Assembly: GCA_964471115.1 (NCBI GenBank)
Contig: CAYYFE010000019.1
Location: 1 to 64,000 of the forward strand
DNA: 64,000 nt
Direction of reading: 5' to 3'
Source: SYFT01 sp964471115
Lineage (GTDB): Bacteria; Acidobacteriota; Vicinamibacteria; Vicinamibacterales; SCN-69-37
Both the position numbers and the translations under genes were made by a program. How positions within the stretch are numbered: position 1 is the stretch's first letter; each line of letters begins with the position of its first letter. The notes under the pieces were generated by a model. The model saw only the letters and a list, made by a program, of their open reading frames with translations, made no database searches and was not told the origin of the DNA. Shown in pieces: positions 7,424 through 16,428 of this stretch.

Positions 7424-10243
7424 CTATTTCTCCGGCAGCAACACGACCTTCACGTAGTTCGCCGTATTCAGATACCGCTTCGCGGCGGCCTGAATCGTCG
7501 CGGCGTCCAGCTTCTGGTAGTACGACGGCACCTCGAGCAGCGTGTGGGCCGGTTCGCCGCTCTGGTACTTGGCGACGAGTTGCCCCAGCACCCAGCCGTT
7601 CTGGCGGCTGTTGGTTTCAAAGTCGCGCGTGAGCGCGGCCCTCACGTCGGTCACCTGTTTGTCGGTCGGCCCCTCGGCTTGGAACTTCGCGATCTCCTCG
7701 AACACCCGCGCGGCCAGCGCATCGGCACGCGCCGGGTCGCTGCCAAAGCCGATCGAGATGGTGAACTCCCCTTTCGGGATGCGCTGGTAGCCGGCTGAGG
7801 CGCCGACGCTGTACGTCCCGCCGAGTTCTTCGCGCAGCGCCTCCCGCAGACGCGTCTGGAGCACGTCGGCCATGGCGCGAATGGCGATGCGTTCGTCCTG
7901 CGTGTGCGTAAACGGGCCGTGGAACGTGATGCTGGTCTGGCTCTTCGGTTCGATGCCCTTGCGCACGGTCCGCTCCACGACGCCGCTCGGATGGGTCACC
8001 CCCATGTCGCGCCAGGTCTCCTTGCGGCCGGTGGCCGGCAGGCTGGCCAGGTACCGCTCGGCGAGCGGCCGCACCACCGCCGGATCAACCGTCCCGACGA
8101 TGACGAACGTGAAGTCGCCGGCATCGGCAAACCGGTCCTTGTAAAACGCCATCGCCTTGTCGAGGTTCAACTGCTCGAGCATCTCGGGCGACGGCGTCCG
8201 GCGGCGCGGATGTCCTTGGTACAGCGCGTCGTTGAGCGCCTCGGCAAACGCAAACTCCGGCTGCGCGCGCTGGTTGGCCATCATGGTCTTCATCTGGCTG
8301 GTCAACACGGCGAAGATGGCCGGGTCGGCGCGCGGCGCGGTGAAGCGCAGGTAGGTCAGCTGAAACAGCGACTCCAGATCCTTGGTCGACGCGCGTCCGC
8401 TGATCCCCTCCTCCAGTTCGCCGATCTGCGCGGAGGCGGTGGCCACCTTGCCGGTCATCACCTTGCCCAGTTCATTGTTCGAGTACCGCCCCAGCCCGCC
8501 GATGCCGATGATGGTGGCGGCCGCTTCCTGCGAGACGTAGTCGTCGTTGGCTGCCAGCGACGATCCGCCGGGGCTGTAGGCGCGCATCAGCACCTCGTCC
8601 TGCTTGAAGTCGGTGGGCTTGAGAATGACGCGCGCGCCGTTGCTCAACGTCCACTCGGTGATGCCCCACTCCCGCGTCTGCTCGGCCACGACCCGGCCGG
8701 GCGTGGGCGCGGCGTCCATCAGTGATGTGCCCGTCACCGAATCGACGTACGCGGTCAGTGGCGCGGCCTTGGCCGCCTCAATCGCGCGGCCCAGCGCGGC
8801 GTCATCGGGGACGGCCACGCCGTCCTTCTTCGGCGCGCCGACCATGACCACGCGGTTGCCTTCGGGCACCCACTCGGCCGCCAGACCGTTGACCTCGGCC
8901 AGGGTGATGGTCGGCACCATCTGGCGCGTGAGCTGCACCTCGGTCTCGAGCCCGGGGATGGGCTCGTTCTGGGTCACGTGGCGGACGTACTCCTCGGCAA
9001 ACGGCGCCGACTGCCGCTTGTCGCGTTCGGCCATCGCCTGCTCCAGCCCGCGCAGCAGGTTCGTCTTCTGCCGCTCGAATTCGGTGGCCGTGAATCCGAA
9101 GCGCGCGACCCGTTCGGCCTCGGCATACAGCGCCGTCAGCCCGCGCTCGATGCCGTCGTCCTTGACCATGGCGTTGAGCATCGACGCTTCCGCGGTCTTG
9201 ACGAACAGCCCGCGCCCGGCGCCGGCCGCCAGGAACGGCGCGTCGGGCTTCTGCGCCATCTCCGAGAAGCGCGCGTTGAGCATGCCGGCAAACAGGTTCT
9301 CGACCAACGAGCGCCGATACGCGCCGATGGTCTGCTGATCGCGCAGGGCCATCTTGCCGTAGACGCTGACCGTGGTGCCCGGGGCTTCGGCGTCAGTGGC
9401 GACGGCGTACAACGTGCCGGGCTGCGGCGGCACCTCATAGGCCGGCCGTGGCCGCGGGTTCACCGCCTTGGGCAGCGCGCCGAAGTGTTTCGTGATGAGC
9501 TGCTGCATGGCGGCCGGGTCGAAGTCGCCGACGGCAATCACCGTCATCAGATCGGGGCGGTACCAGTCCTTGTAGAACCGGGTCAGACTCTCGTGTTTGA
9601 ACGTCTGCAGGTGCTCGACCGTGCCGATCGGCAGGCGCTCGGCGTACCGCGAGCCCTTGAGCAGGATGGGCAACTGCTGATCCTGCATGCGCGCGCCGGC
9701 GCCTCGACGCAGACGCCACTCTTCGATGATGACACCACGCTCCTTGTCGACCTCCGCCGGGTCGAACGACACGTTGTGCGCCCAGTCCTCGAGGATGAGC
9801 ATCGCGCGCGCCAGCACCTCCGGCTTTTCGGTCGGCACCTGCAACATGTAGACGGTTTCATCGAAACTCGTGAACGCGTTGATGCTGGGACCGAACCGCA
9901 TGCCGAGTGACTCGAGGAACGACACGGTCTCGAGTTTCGGGAAGTTTTTCGTGCCGTTGAAGGCCATGTGTTCGACGAAATGCGCCAGCCCCAGCTGGTC
10001 GTCGTCTTCCACGATGGAACCGACGTTAACCACCAGGCGCAGTTCCGCGCGGCCGGCGGGCAGCGCGTTCCGGCGAATCATGTACTTCAGACCGTTGTCG
10101 AACTGGCCGGTGGTGACGGCGGGGTCAACCGGCAGGCGCTCGCTCAGTGCGGAAGACGGCGTCTGTTGCGCGGCCAAGGCGGCGCCGCACAGCGCCACAC
10201 ACGCCGCGGCAAGGGTGGATCGCGTGTAGGACCGAATCATCAT
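7424..10243 (-). CDS. M16 family zinc metallopeptidase (PqqL/insulinase-like)
   Basis: This 939-residue exported peptidase contains two M16 halves. A signal peptide spans about residues 1-25, ending at Ala-Leu-Ala-Ala-Gln. The inverted zinc motif HFVEH (HxxEH) is at 88-92, with the third ligand supplied by a Glu in the EEWRLRR region about 75 residues later. The C-terminal M16 half lacks the motif, as usual for these clam-shell enzymes, which degrade peptides in the periplasm. The ATG at 10243 is preferred because the signal peptide starts there; an in-frame extension upstream would only add basic, non-signal residues. It follows the GH15 gene after about 30 bp on the same strand. Confidence 0.93.
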   Translation of the reverse strand: MMIRSYTRSTLAAACVALCGAALAAQQTPSSALSERLPVDPAVTTGQFDNGLKYMIRRNALPAGRAELRLVVNVGSIVEDDDQLGLAHFVEHMAFNGTKNFPKLETVSFLESLGMRFGPSINAFTSFDETVYMLQVPTEKPEVLARAMLILEDWAHNVSFDPAEVDKERGVIIEEWRLRRGAGARMQDQQLPILLKGSRYAERLPIGTVEHLQTFKHESLTRFYKDWYRPDLMTVIAVGDFDPAAMQQLITKHFGALPKAVNPRPRPAYEVPPQPGTLYAVATDAEAPGTTVSVYGKMALRDQQTIGAYRRSLVENLFAGMLNARFSEMAQKPDAPFLAAGAGRGLFVKTAEASMLNAMVKDDGIERGLTALYAEAERVARFGFTATEFERQKTNLLRGLEQAMAERDKRQSAPFAEEYVRHVTQNEPIPGLETEVQLTRQMVPTITLAEVNGLAAEWVPEGNRVVMVGAPKKDGVAVPDDAALGRAIEAAKAAPLTAYVDSVTGTSLMDAAPTPGRVVAEQTREWGITEWTLSNGARVILKPTDFKQDEVLMRAYSPGGSSLAANDDYVSQEAAATIIGIGGLGRYSNNELGKVMTGKVATASAQIGELEEGISGRASTKDLESLFQLTYLRFTAPRADPAIFAVLTSQMKTMMANQRAQPEFAFAEALNDALYQGHPRRRTPSPEMLEQLNLDKAMAFYKDRFADAGDFTFVIVGTVDPAVVRPLAERYLASLPATGRKETWRDMGVTHPSGVVERTVRKGIEPKSQTSITFHGPFTHTQDERIAIRAMADVLQTRLREALREELGGTYSVGASAGYQRIPKGEFTISIGFGSDPARADALAARVFEEIAKFQAEGPTDKQVTDVRAALTRDFETNSRQNGWVLGQLVAKYQSGEPAHTLLEVPSYYQKLDAATIQAAAKRYLNTANYVKVVLLPEK

Positions 10244-10274
10244 GTCGGGGACTCCCGACACGATCTTACCGCGC

Positions 10275-12041
10275 TTACCGCGCCTCGGTGGCTGCGCGCG
10301 CCGCGGCCAGGCGAATGCCGCTCTGGATGACGCCGACATGGCTGAAGGCCTGCGGAAAGTTTCCGAGGAACGCGCCCGACGAGGGGTCGATCTGTTCCGG
10401 CAGCAGGCCGACCGGATTCGCACGATCGCAGAGTGAGTCGTACAACGCGTGCGCTTCCTCCAGCCGGCCCTGCAGCGTCAGGTTGTCGACGAGCCAGAAA
10501 CTGCACAACAGGAACGCCCCTTCGTGCCCCGGCAGTCCGTCGGGCGAGTGCCGCGGCAGATAGCGGTACAACAATCCGCGACCGGCGCCCAGCCGGCGCA
10601 CGATGGAGGACGTCGTGGAGACCATGCGCGGGTGCGTGGCCGGCACGACCCGCCGCAGCGGCAGGGTCAGGATGCTCGCGTCGGCGTTGCCGCCGCCCAG
10701 ATGTTCGGTGAGCAGCCGTTCCTCGTCGTCCCAGGCTTCGTGCAGAATCGCGTCTCGAATTTCGCCGGCCGCGCGCCGCCAGCCGGCGATGTCGCCCTCG
10801 AACCCGAAGCGTTCGGCCATCAGCGCGCCGCGGTCGAGCGCCACATGGCAGACCGCCGCGGAGTAGGTGAACACCCGGCCGGGCGTGCGCACCTCCCAGA
10901 TCCCCTGGTCGGGCGACCGCCAGGCCAGACTCGCCGCATCGATGAGCCGCCGCAGCTGGTCCCACTGCGCGGGCGTGAGATCGCCGTGGTTCTTCACCCA
11001 CTGATAGGCGCAGTCGACGATTTCCCCGTAGACGTCATGCTGAATCTGATCGGCCGCCGCATTGCCCCACCGCACCGGGCCCGACCGGCGATAGCCCTCC
11101 AGATTGGGGTCGAGCCGTTCCGGTTCCGGCGCGCCGCCATCCACGGTGTACAGCACCTTCGGCATGCCGCTCTGCTCGAAGGCTCGCAGTGCCCAATGCA
11201 GGAATCCGCGCGCCTCGTCGACCAGACCGATGGCGCGCAGCGCGTCCACCGAGAATGCCGCATCCCGGATCCAGGCGTAGCGGTAATCCCAGTTGCGCGG
11301 ACCGCCGATGGCCTCCGGCAGCGACGAGGTGGGCGCGGCCACGATGGCTCCGTTGCCGAAGTAATCGAGCAGTTTCAGCGTGAGGGCGGAGCGGCGGACC
11401 AGCGCGCGCTGGGGGCCGTCGTAGTTGAGGTGTGTGGCCCACGCGCGCCAGGCCGCGCGCGTGCGCCCCATCACCTCTTCGAACGTGACGGCCTCCGGCT
11501 GGCTGCGCCAGCGCAGCGCGACCCACACGTCGGCGCCTTCGGGCAACTCCACCTCGGTGCGCCACCCGGTCAGCGGCAGGCTGGACTCGAGGTGCACACC
11601 CGGCACGTCCGCGCCGTCGCGCGGAGTCAGAGAGATGGTCAGCCGCGCCGGCCCCCGCAGCACCTCAATGTGCCGCAACAGTTCGCCGCGGGCCATCTCC
11701 CGCTCGTCGAGCAGGCTGGCGCCGGCCGAAAAGGTCATCGCGTCGGTAAACCGCACCGTGGCGTCGGCGCTGCGCACCTCGGTGATCAGGACGCCGGTAT
11801 CTTCGTCATACGCCTGCCGGCCCTCGATGGTGTCCCGCAGCTCGGTCGTCCACGCACCGCCGCGCCGCGTGTCGAGCAACCGGCACAACAACGGCGGCGA
11901 ATCAAATCGCGGCACACACAGCCACACCACGGCGCCGTCGCGCGCCACCAGCGCCGCCGTCGACCCGTCGCCCACCAGGCCGTGGTCTTCCAGGGGCAGG
12001 TAGCCGTCGACACGCGCAAACGGCGCAAACGGCGCCCTCAA
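10275..12041 (-). CDS. Glycoside hydrolase family 15 protein (glucoamylase/trehalase-like)
   Basis: This protein of about 588 residues matches the bacterial GH15 type. An N-terminal super-sandwich starts with PLEDHGLVGDGSTAALV and WLCVPRFDSPPL. An (alpha/alpha)6 barrel follows, with the signature RNWDYRYAWIRDAAFSVDAL and a probable general-acid Glu in PDQGIWEVRTP. A second Glu is near the C-terminus in GLPGHEGAFL. Family members release glucose from alpha-glucans or trehalose; this one has no signal peptide and is probably cytoplasmic. No ATG lies near the expected N-terminus. A TTG at 12041 overlaps the TGA of the upstream amidohydrolase gene, with GAGGGG just ahead, so I place the start there and infer translational coupling. 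Confidence 0.9.
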   Translation of the reverse strand: MRAPFAPFARVDGYLPLEDHGLVGDGSTAALVARDGAVVWLCVPRFDSPPLLCRLLDTRRGGAWTTELRDTIEGRQAYDEDTGVLITEVRSADATVRFTDAMTFSAGASLLDEREMARGELLRHIEVLRGPARLTISLTPRDGADVPGVHLESSLPLTGWRTEVELPEGADVWVALRWRSQPEAVTFEEVMGRTRAAWRAWATHLNYDGPQRALVRRSALTLKLLDYFGNGAIVAAPTSSLPEAIGGPRNWDYRYAWIRDAAFSVDALRAIGLVDEARGFLHWALRAFEQSGMPKVLYTVDGGAPEPERLDPNLEGYRRSGPVRWGNAAADQIQHDVYGEIVDCAYQWVKNHGDLTPAQWDQLRRLIDAASLAWRSPDQGIWEVRTPGRVFTYSAAVCHVALDRGALMAERFGFEGDIAGWRRAAGEIRDAILHEAWDDEERLLTEHLGGGNADASILTLPLRRVVPATHPRMVSTTSSIVRRLGAGRGLLYRYLPRHSPDGLPGHEGAFLLCSFWLVDNLTLQGRLEEAHALYDSLCDRANPVGLLPEQIDPSSGAFLGNFPQAFSHVGVIQSGIRLAAARAATEAR

Positions 12042-12880
12042 AAGCCCCTCAGCAGCGCCCCGAGTCCGCCGGCCGCGGACGGCGGGTCGAGCTTGAAGAG
12101 GTCGACGGCGTTCCGCCACAACATCAATTCGCGGTCGGCCGGCGGCAGCTTGAGCTCCTCCACGAACTGCAGGTACGACTCCATGGTGGCCAGCGGCCAG
12201 TCGGTGCCGTACAACACCTTGCGGGGGTTCATGCCCCAGAGCAACATCTCCTTGAGCTGCGCCCGCATGTAGGCCTCGAAGCGATCGGAGAAGTCGCCCA
12301 ACGTGAGCCCCGAGATGTCGGTGTACACGTTGTCGTTTTTGTAGACCACCTCCATGCAGTCGCGGAACCACGGATTGCCCAGGTGGCAGATCAGGAACTT
12401 GACCTTCGGGAAATCCACGGCGACTTCGTCGACGTTGAGCGGGTGGGCGTACTTCACCTTCCCGGTCGGCGAGTACGTATCGCCGCAGTGAATCATCACC
12501 GGCACACCGAATTCCTCGGCCAGGTGATACACCGGTTCCAGCTTCTTGTCGGCGGGATAAAACGGCTCGTAGCCCGGGTACAACTTCAGGCCCTTCAGTT
12601 CCCCGGCCTCGAGCATCTGCCGCCATTCGGCCAGGTCGTCGTCGGTGAGCGAGCGCCACGACACGCCGGCCACCACGTGAATGTTCGTCAGGCCGCGGGT
12701 CGCCTCGACGACCGCGCGCGTGGAGGGCCGGCCCGGCATGACCTTGTAGGACGTCAGCACGAGGGCGACATCCACCCGGTTGCGGCGCATCGCGGCGCGC
12801 ATGCGTGTCAGGCAGCCATCGAGATCGGCCACCGATTCGTCGTGGTAGTTGTTCAGGTGCGTGTGGCAGTCGATGATCAT
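12038..12880 (-). CDS. Amidohydrolase family metal-dependent hydrolase
   Basis: This 280-residue TIM-barrel protein belongs to the amidohydrolase-2 group that includes decarboxylases and lactonases. It begins with the first metal-binding pair in MIIDCHTH. It has a His in PVMIHCGD, a second in FLICHLGNPW, and the terminal Asp in LYGTDWP, so the metal site looks complete. The substrate cannot be told. Both ends overlap neighbours by 4 bp: ATGA with the upstream membrane-protein gene, and TTGA with the downstream GH15 gene. This indicates one leftward operon. Confidence 0.9.
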   Translation of the reverse strand: MIIDCHTHLNNYHDESVADLDGCLTRMRAAMRRNRVDVALVLTSYKVMPGRPSTRAVVEATRGLTNIHVVAGVSWRSLTDDDLAEWRQMLEAGELKGLKLYPGYEPFYPADKKLEPVYHLAEEFGVPVMIHCGDTYSPTGKVKYAHPLNVDEVAVDFPKVKFLICHLGNPWFRDCMEVVYKNDNVYTDISGLTLGDFSDRFEAYMRAQLKEMLLWGMNPRKVLYGTDWPLATMESYLQFVEELKLPPADRELMLWRNAVDLFKLDPPSAAGGLGALLRGF

Positions 12881-13548
12881 CGGCCCGAGTTCCGCGTGTA
12901 CCGTTCAATGACCTTGGCGGCCCAGTCCCGGCCGCCCAACCCGAAGGCCAGCGCCCCCGCCAGGCAAATCGCGGCAAACGCGATCTGAAAGGCCGACACC
13001 AGCACCGCGCTGCCAATCGCGACCTGCTCGGCCGCCATGAACACCACGAACACCAGCATCGCGTATCTCGCAAGTGCGCCGACCGGCTCGGCCGCCGCGC
13101 TGCCGATGTTGGCCAGGTAGCCGGTCACCAGACCACCCACCACGCGTGACAGCAGTGAGCCAAACACCAGGATGCCGACGCCCAGCAACACGTTGGGCAC
13201 GAACCGCACGGCGCGGCTGAACAACTCACCCGCCGCCCTGACCCCCAGCGCGTCGAGCAGGCCGACAAACACCCCGGCGAGGATGAGCCAGTACAAGGTG
13301 TTTGCGATGAGCGTCACCGTCGTGTACCGCACGCCGCCCTGGATGAGCGCATCCTCGAGCCCGGTGCGTTCGGCCACTTCGTCGACCTTGATCCACCGCA
13401 GGACGCGAATCGTCAGGCGGCGCACGCCCCGCGCCACCAGCCACCCGGCCAGCAGCAGCGCGATCGCGAGTCCGATGTCCGGTAGGACCTGCCAGACACG
13501 CACCGCCTGGGCGCGCAGCGACTCGAGCAGCGTGACGGTCTCTGTCAT
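12877..13548 (-). CDS. Membrane protein with mechanosensitive-channel-type TM helices
   Basis: This 223-residue membrane protein has about five predicted helices: residues about 20-40, 78-100, 118-145, 160-180 and 188-208. The Gly/Ala-rich helices around LPDIGLAIALLLAGWLVARG and PNVLLGVGILVFGSLLSR resemble the repeated TM-helix domain of MscS-related and YdjM-like membrane proteins. The beta domain that forms the pore cage of MscS is absent, so channel activity is uncertain. The ATG at 13548 was chosen over one 24 bp upstream because a G-rich site lies about 10 nt before it. It is first in the operon with the amidohydrolase and GH15 genes. Confidence 0.75.
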   Translation of the reverse strand: MTETVTLLESLRAQAVRVWQVLPDIGLAIALLLAGWLVARGVRRLTIRVLRWIKVDEVAERTGLEDALIQGGVRYTTVTLIANTLYWLILAGVFVGLLDALGVRAAGELFSRAVRFVPNVLLGVGILVFGSLLSRVVGGLVTGYLANIGSAAAEPVGALARYAMLVFVVFMAAEQVAIGSAVLVSAFQIAFAAICLAGALAFGLGGRDWAAKVIERYTRNSGR

Positions 13549-13606
13549 CTGAGGAATGCCCCCGGAGTGCATCGTAACAAACGCCAGCCGATGCTAGAAT
13601 CCGCGC

Positions 13607-15406
13607 ATGCCTCGCACCCTGCGTTCCGTCTTCCTGTTCGCGCTGGCCCTGGGCCTCGCGGGCGCCTCGTCCACGCTCCTGCCCGCCACGCCGCAGGCGC
13701 AGGCCCAGCGTCTGCAGACGCCGGCCGAGGCGGTCAACTACAGCCAGGGCGGCACGTTGTACGACCCGCTGATGAAGTTCGTCTACGAGCTGGACGCCGC
13801 ATCCAATCTCATGAGCGTCAAGAAGCTGACGACGACGCTGGCGGGCCGGGATGTGGTGCTGGCGGTGTTGTCCAACCCGCCCATCTACCGGCCGGAAGAC
13901 GTCCTCAAGACCGACAAGCCGATCGTGCTGATCGCCAACAACGTGCACGGCAACGAGGTGGCCGGCAAGGACGCGAGCATGGAGATCATGCGCGACCTGG
14001 TGCAGGGCGACCTGCGGCCGCTGCTCGACCAGGTGGTGGTGCTCAACATCCCGACCATCAATCCGGACGGCGCGGAAGTCCGGCGGCGCACCAACGAGCA
14101 GAACTTCGACATGAACCGCGACTACCTGAAGCTGGAGTCGCAGGAGATTGCCGCGCTGGTCACGCAGGTGGTCAACGTGTGGCAGCCCGACATCTGGGTG
14201 GATACCCACCACGGCGGGTCCGCGCCGTACACGCTGACGTACCAGACCAACATGAATCCGGCGGGCGACCAGGGCCTGGTGGACTTCGGCAACAACGAAA
14301 TCATCGCGGCCATCCGCCGGGCGCTGCGCGCCGAGAACTACGACGGCTTCTGGTATTCGGGGCCGCAGACGGTGAACGGCGAGGCCGGCTGGGGCGCGAC
14401 GTCGGTGGAGCCGCGCAAGCAGCACGTGTACGGCGCGATGGTCAACACGCTGGGCTTCCTCTTCGAGACGCCGTCGGGCACCCATCGCGTGGTCGACAAC
14501 GGCGCGCGCGTCGTCGAGATTCCGCGCGAGGAGACGTACCGCCATCAGGTCCGCGGGCAGTACATCGGACAGCGCGAACTCATCCGGTTCGCCGCCTCCC
14601 GCGCGGCCGACCTCAAGCGCGTGATTGCCAACGCGAAGTCGTCGGCAATTGCGCGCGGCCACAACGACGCGGACAACGACCAGGTGCCGCTGGAATACCG
14701 CCTGCGCAACAAAGGCAACGAGGAGTTCTGGGTGCGTACCGGTGGTCCGGCGCGCGGCGGCGGCGCCGGACGCGGCGCGGGCGCGGCGCCGCAGCCGGCC
14801 GCGCCGGTGACCTGGGAGAAGGTCAACCGGCCGGTGTTCCTCGATTACGAGGTGACACGCAGCACGACACGTCCGTGGGGCTACTTCGTCGCGGCCGGCG
14901 CGGCCCACCGCGTACTGCCGGTCCTGCACGATCATCAGATCACCGTGCAGCGCCTCACCGCGCCCGTGTCGGTGGAGCTCGAGGTGTACTACGCGACGTC
15001 CATCAGCGCCGACACCTACTTCCAGGGGCACTACCTGCGTGAGGTCACGGCCGACAAACGCACCGAAACGATGACGCTGCCGGCCGGCACGTTGTTCATC
15101 CCGAGCGGTCAGGCCAAGTCGAATCTCATCAGCTACCTGCTCGAACCGGAGACCGACGACAACCTGGTGACCTGGGGCTACCTCGACGACTTCCTGCAGG
15201 TCACGACCAATCGCGGCGGCGGCGCCGGCGGGCGCGCGGGCGCCGCGGCCGATCCCGATGACCCGCCGCAGGCGGCGGCAGGCCGCGGCCGTGGCGGCGC
15301 GGGCGGACAGCGCGTCCCGATGTACCGGCTGATGAAACAGACCACGTTCCCGGCGATCGTGGTCGAGCCGCCGCCGGCGGGGATCAAGAACCAGATCTAC
15401 CGGTAA
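13607..15406 (+). CDS. M14 family zinc carboxypeptidase
   Basis: This 599-residue exported peptidase has a signal peptide (about 1-33, ending Ala-Gln-Ala-Gln). The zinc pair is in NNVHGNEVAGKD (HxxE) and the third His ligand is in VDTHHGG. Conserved residues PTINPDGAE and NFDMNRDYLKL match M14 active-site loops that hold the substrate carboxylate. Two Gly/Ala/Arg-rich low-complexity inserts, near residues 380-402 and 535-570, are unusual for M14 and look like repeat expansions. The enzyme probably trims peptides outside the cytoplasm. Its stop codon is followed within 3 bp by an octamer repeat array. Confidence 0.9.
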   Translation: MPRTLRSVFLFALALGLAGASSTLLPATPQAQAQRLQTPAEAVNYSQGGTLYDPLMKFVYELDAASNLMSVKKLTTTLAGRDVVLAVLSNPPIYRPEDVLKTDKPIVLIANNVHGNEVAGKDASMEIMRDLVQGDLRPLLDQVVVLNIPTINPDGAEVRRRTNEQNFDMNRDYLKLESQEIAALVTQVVNVWQPDIWVDTHHGGSAPYTLTYQTNMNPAGDQGLVDFGNNEIIAAIRRALRAENYDGFWYSGPQTVNGEAGWGATSVEPRKQHVYGAMVNTLGFLFETPSGTHRVVDNGARVVEIPREETYRHQVRGQYIGQRELIRFAASRAADLKRVIANAKSSAIARGHNDADNDQVPLEYRLRNKGNEEFWVRTGGPARGGGAGRGAGAAPQPAAPVTWEKVNRPVFLDYEVTRSTTRPWGYFVAAGAAHRVLPVLHDHQITVQRLTAPVSVELEVYYATSISADTYFQGHYLREVTADKRTETMTLPAGTLFIPSGQAKSNLISYLLEPETDDNLVTWGYLDDFLQVTTNRGGGAGGRAGAAADPDDPPQAAAGRGRGGAGGQRVPMYRLMKQTTFPAIVVEPPPAGIKNQIYR

Positions 15407-15408
15407 GG

Positions 15409-15468
15409 GTTCGTGGGCTCGTGGGCTCGTGGGTTCGTGGGTTCGTGGGTTCGTGGGCTCGTGGGTTC
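15409..15468. repeat. Octamer tandem repeat (GYTCGTGG, about 7.5 copies)
   Basis: The 8-bp unit G[T/C]TCGTGG is repeated seven and a half times, starting 3 bp after the M14 stop codon. Since 8 is not a multiple of 3, the array reads through all frames. It supplies the first codons of the next gene as annotated. Confidence 0.9.
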
Positions 15469-16314
15469 CTTGCCGGTGTAGTCGCTGTGGTGCACCTCGC
15501 GGCGGCGGCGCAGTCGCTGACGCTGGGCGCGGTCCTGCAGCAGGGGTACGTCTTTCCGTTCGCGGTGTACGAGTCCGGTACGTGGCGAGCTGCGCCACTC
15601 GATGGCGCGCAGGGCTCGTGGGCGTTTCATCCTGTCGGCCGGCGTGACACACGGGAGCTGCGTACCGGCGTGGCCGTGCCGCCGGGTTTCTGTGGGGCGC
15701 TGGTGCCCGCCATTCCGCCCATCGTCGATCGCGCGCCCCTGCCGGCTGGCGCGCCGTCGACCGACGTGCATGCGTCGTACGGCCTGGCCCGTCGCGGTGA
15801 TGCCCGCGTCACCGCCCTCGAACGGCTTGAGACCACCAGCCGGACGGACGCCTCGGCCAGGCGGGTGCAGGCACTCCTCGACCGTGAACGGCACGAGGCG
15901 TTCCAGCGCGCGTACGGTGCGCCGGCGCCACCCCAGGAGCCGGCCGGAGCGCGACTGAGCGAGACGTGGTGGCGCACCACGTCGAGAGTGAACGGCCGGC
16001 ACCTGTATCGCATCGAATACGACCGGCTTGGACCGGCCGGCACTGTCGCCTCTGGGACCTTCGATCTCGAGCTCTGGGTCGTCGACGACCCCGCGCGCCC
16101 CGAATCCGTGGTCCTTGCCCGGTTCTTCGACACGGGCAGCGACGAGATCAAGACCTCGACCACGGTCACACCGTACGGCGTCCTCGCGATCGATGGCCGC
16201 GTGTTCGTGGTGTCCGACGAACACGGCTGGGAACACGTCGACTATGTGATCCGCGAGTGGGACACCCAGGCGTTCATCGAACGGCTCCGCGTCCTCGGCC
16301 CGTGCGCCGGGTGA
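15421..16314 (+). CDS. Hypothetical secreted protein, start within an octamer repeat
   Basis: I do not recognise this 297-residue protein. A hydrophobic, Ala/Val-rich segment (about residues 16-31, ending AAAAQS) looks like a signal peptide, so the product is probably exported. Conserved-looking features are a Cys in PGFCGALV, a C-terminal Cys, and a beta-rich C-terminal half around RVNGRHLYRIEYDR and FDLELWVVDD. Every start codon ahead of the signal segment lies in the octamer repeat, and I kept the first GTG. The N-terminus can therefore vary with repeat number. The gene follows the M14 gene closely. Confidence 0.6.
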   Translation: MGSWVRGFVGSWARGFLAGVVAVVHLAAAAQSLTLGAVLQQGYVFPFAVYESGTWRAAPLDGAQGSWAFHPVGRRDTRELRTGVAVPPGFCGALVPAIPPIVDRAPLPAGAPSTDVHASYGLARRGDARVTALERLETTSRTDASARRVQALLDRERHEAFQRAYGAPAPPQEPAGARLSETWWRTTSRVNGRHLYRIEYDRLGPAGTVASGTFDLELWVVDDPARPESVVLARFFDTGSDEIKTSTTVTPYGVLAIDGRVFVVSDEHGWEHVDYVIREWDTQAFIERLRVLGPCAG

Positions 16315-16428
16315 CGAACGACGGACGATGGCCCCAACGTTCCCGTCGGGCTGCCGCCCGACCCAGTGATCGAGGCCTGGAAGCGGCCCTCCGGGACGAG
16401 CGGGGGTAATCGCAGGTACACTGACTGG

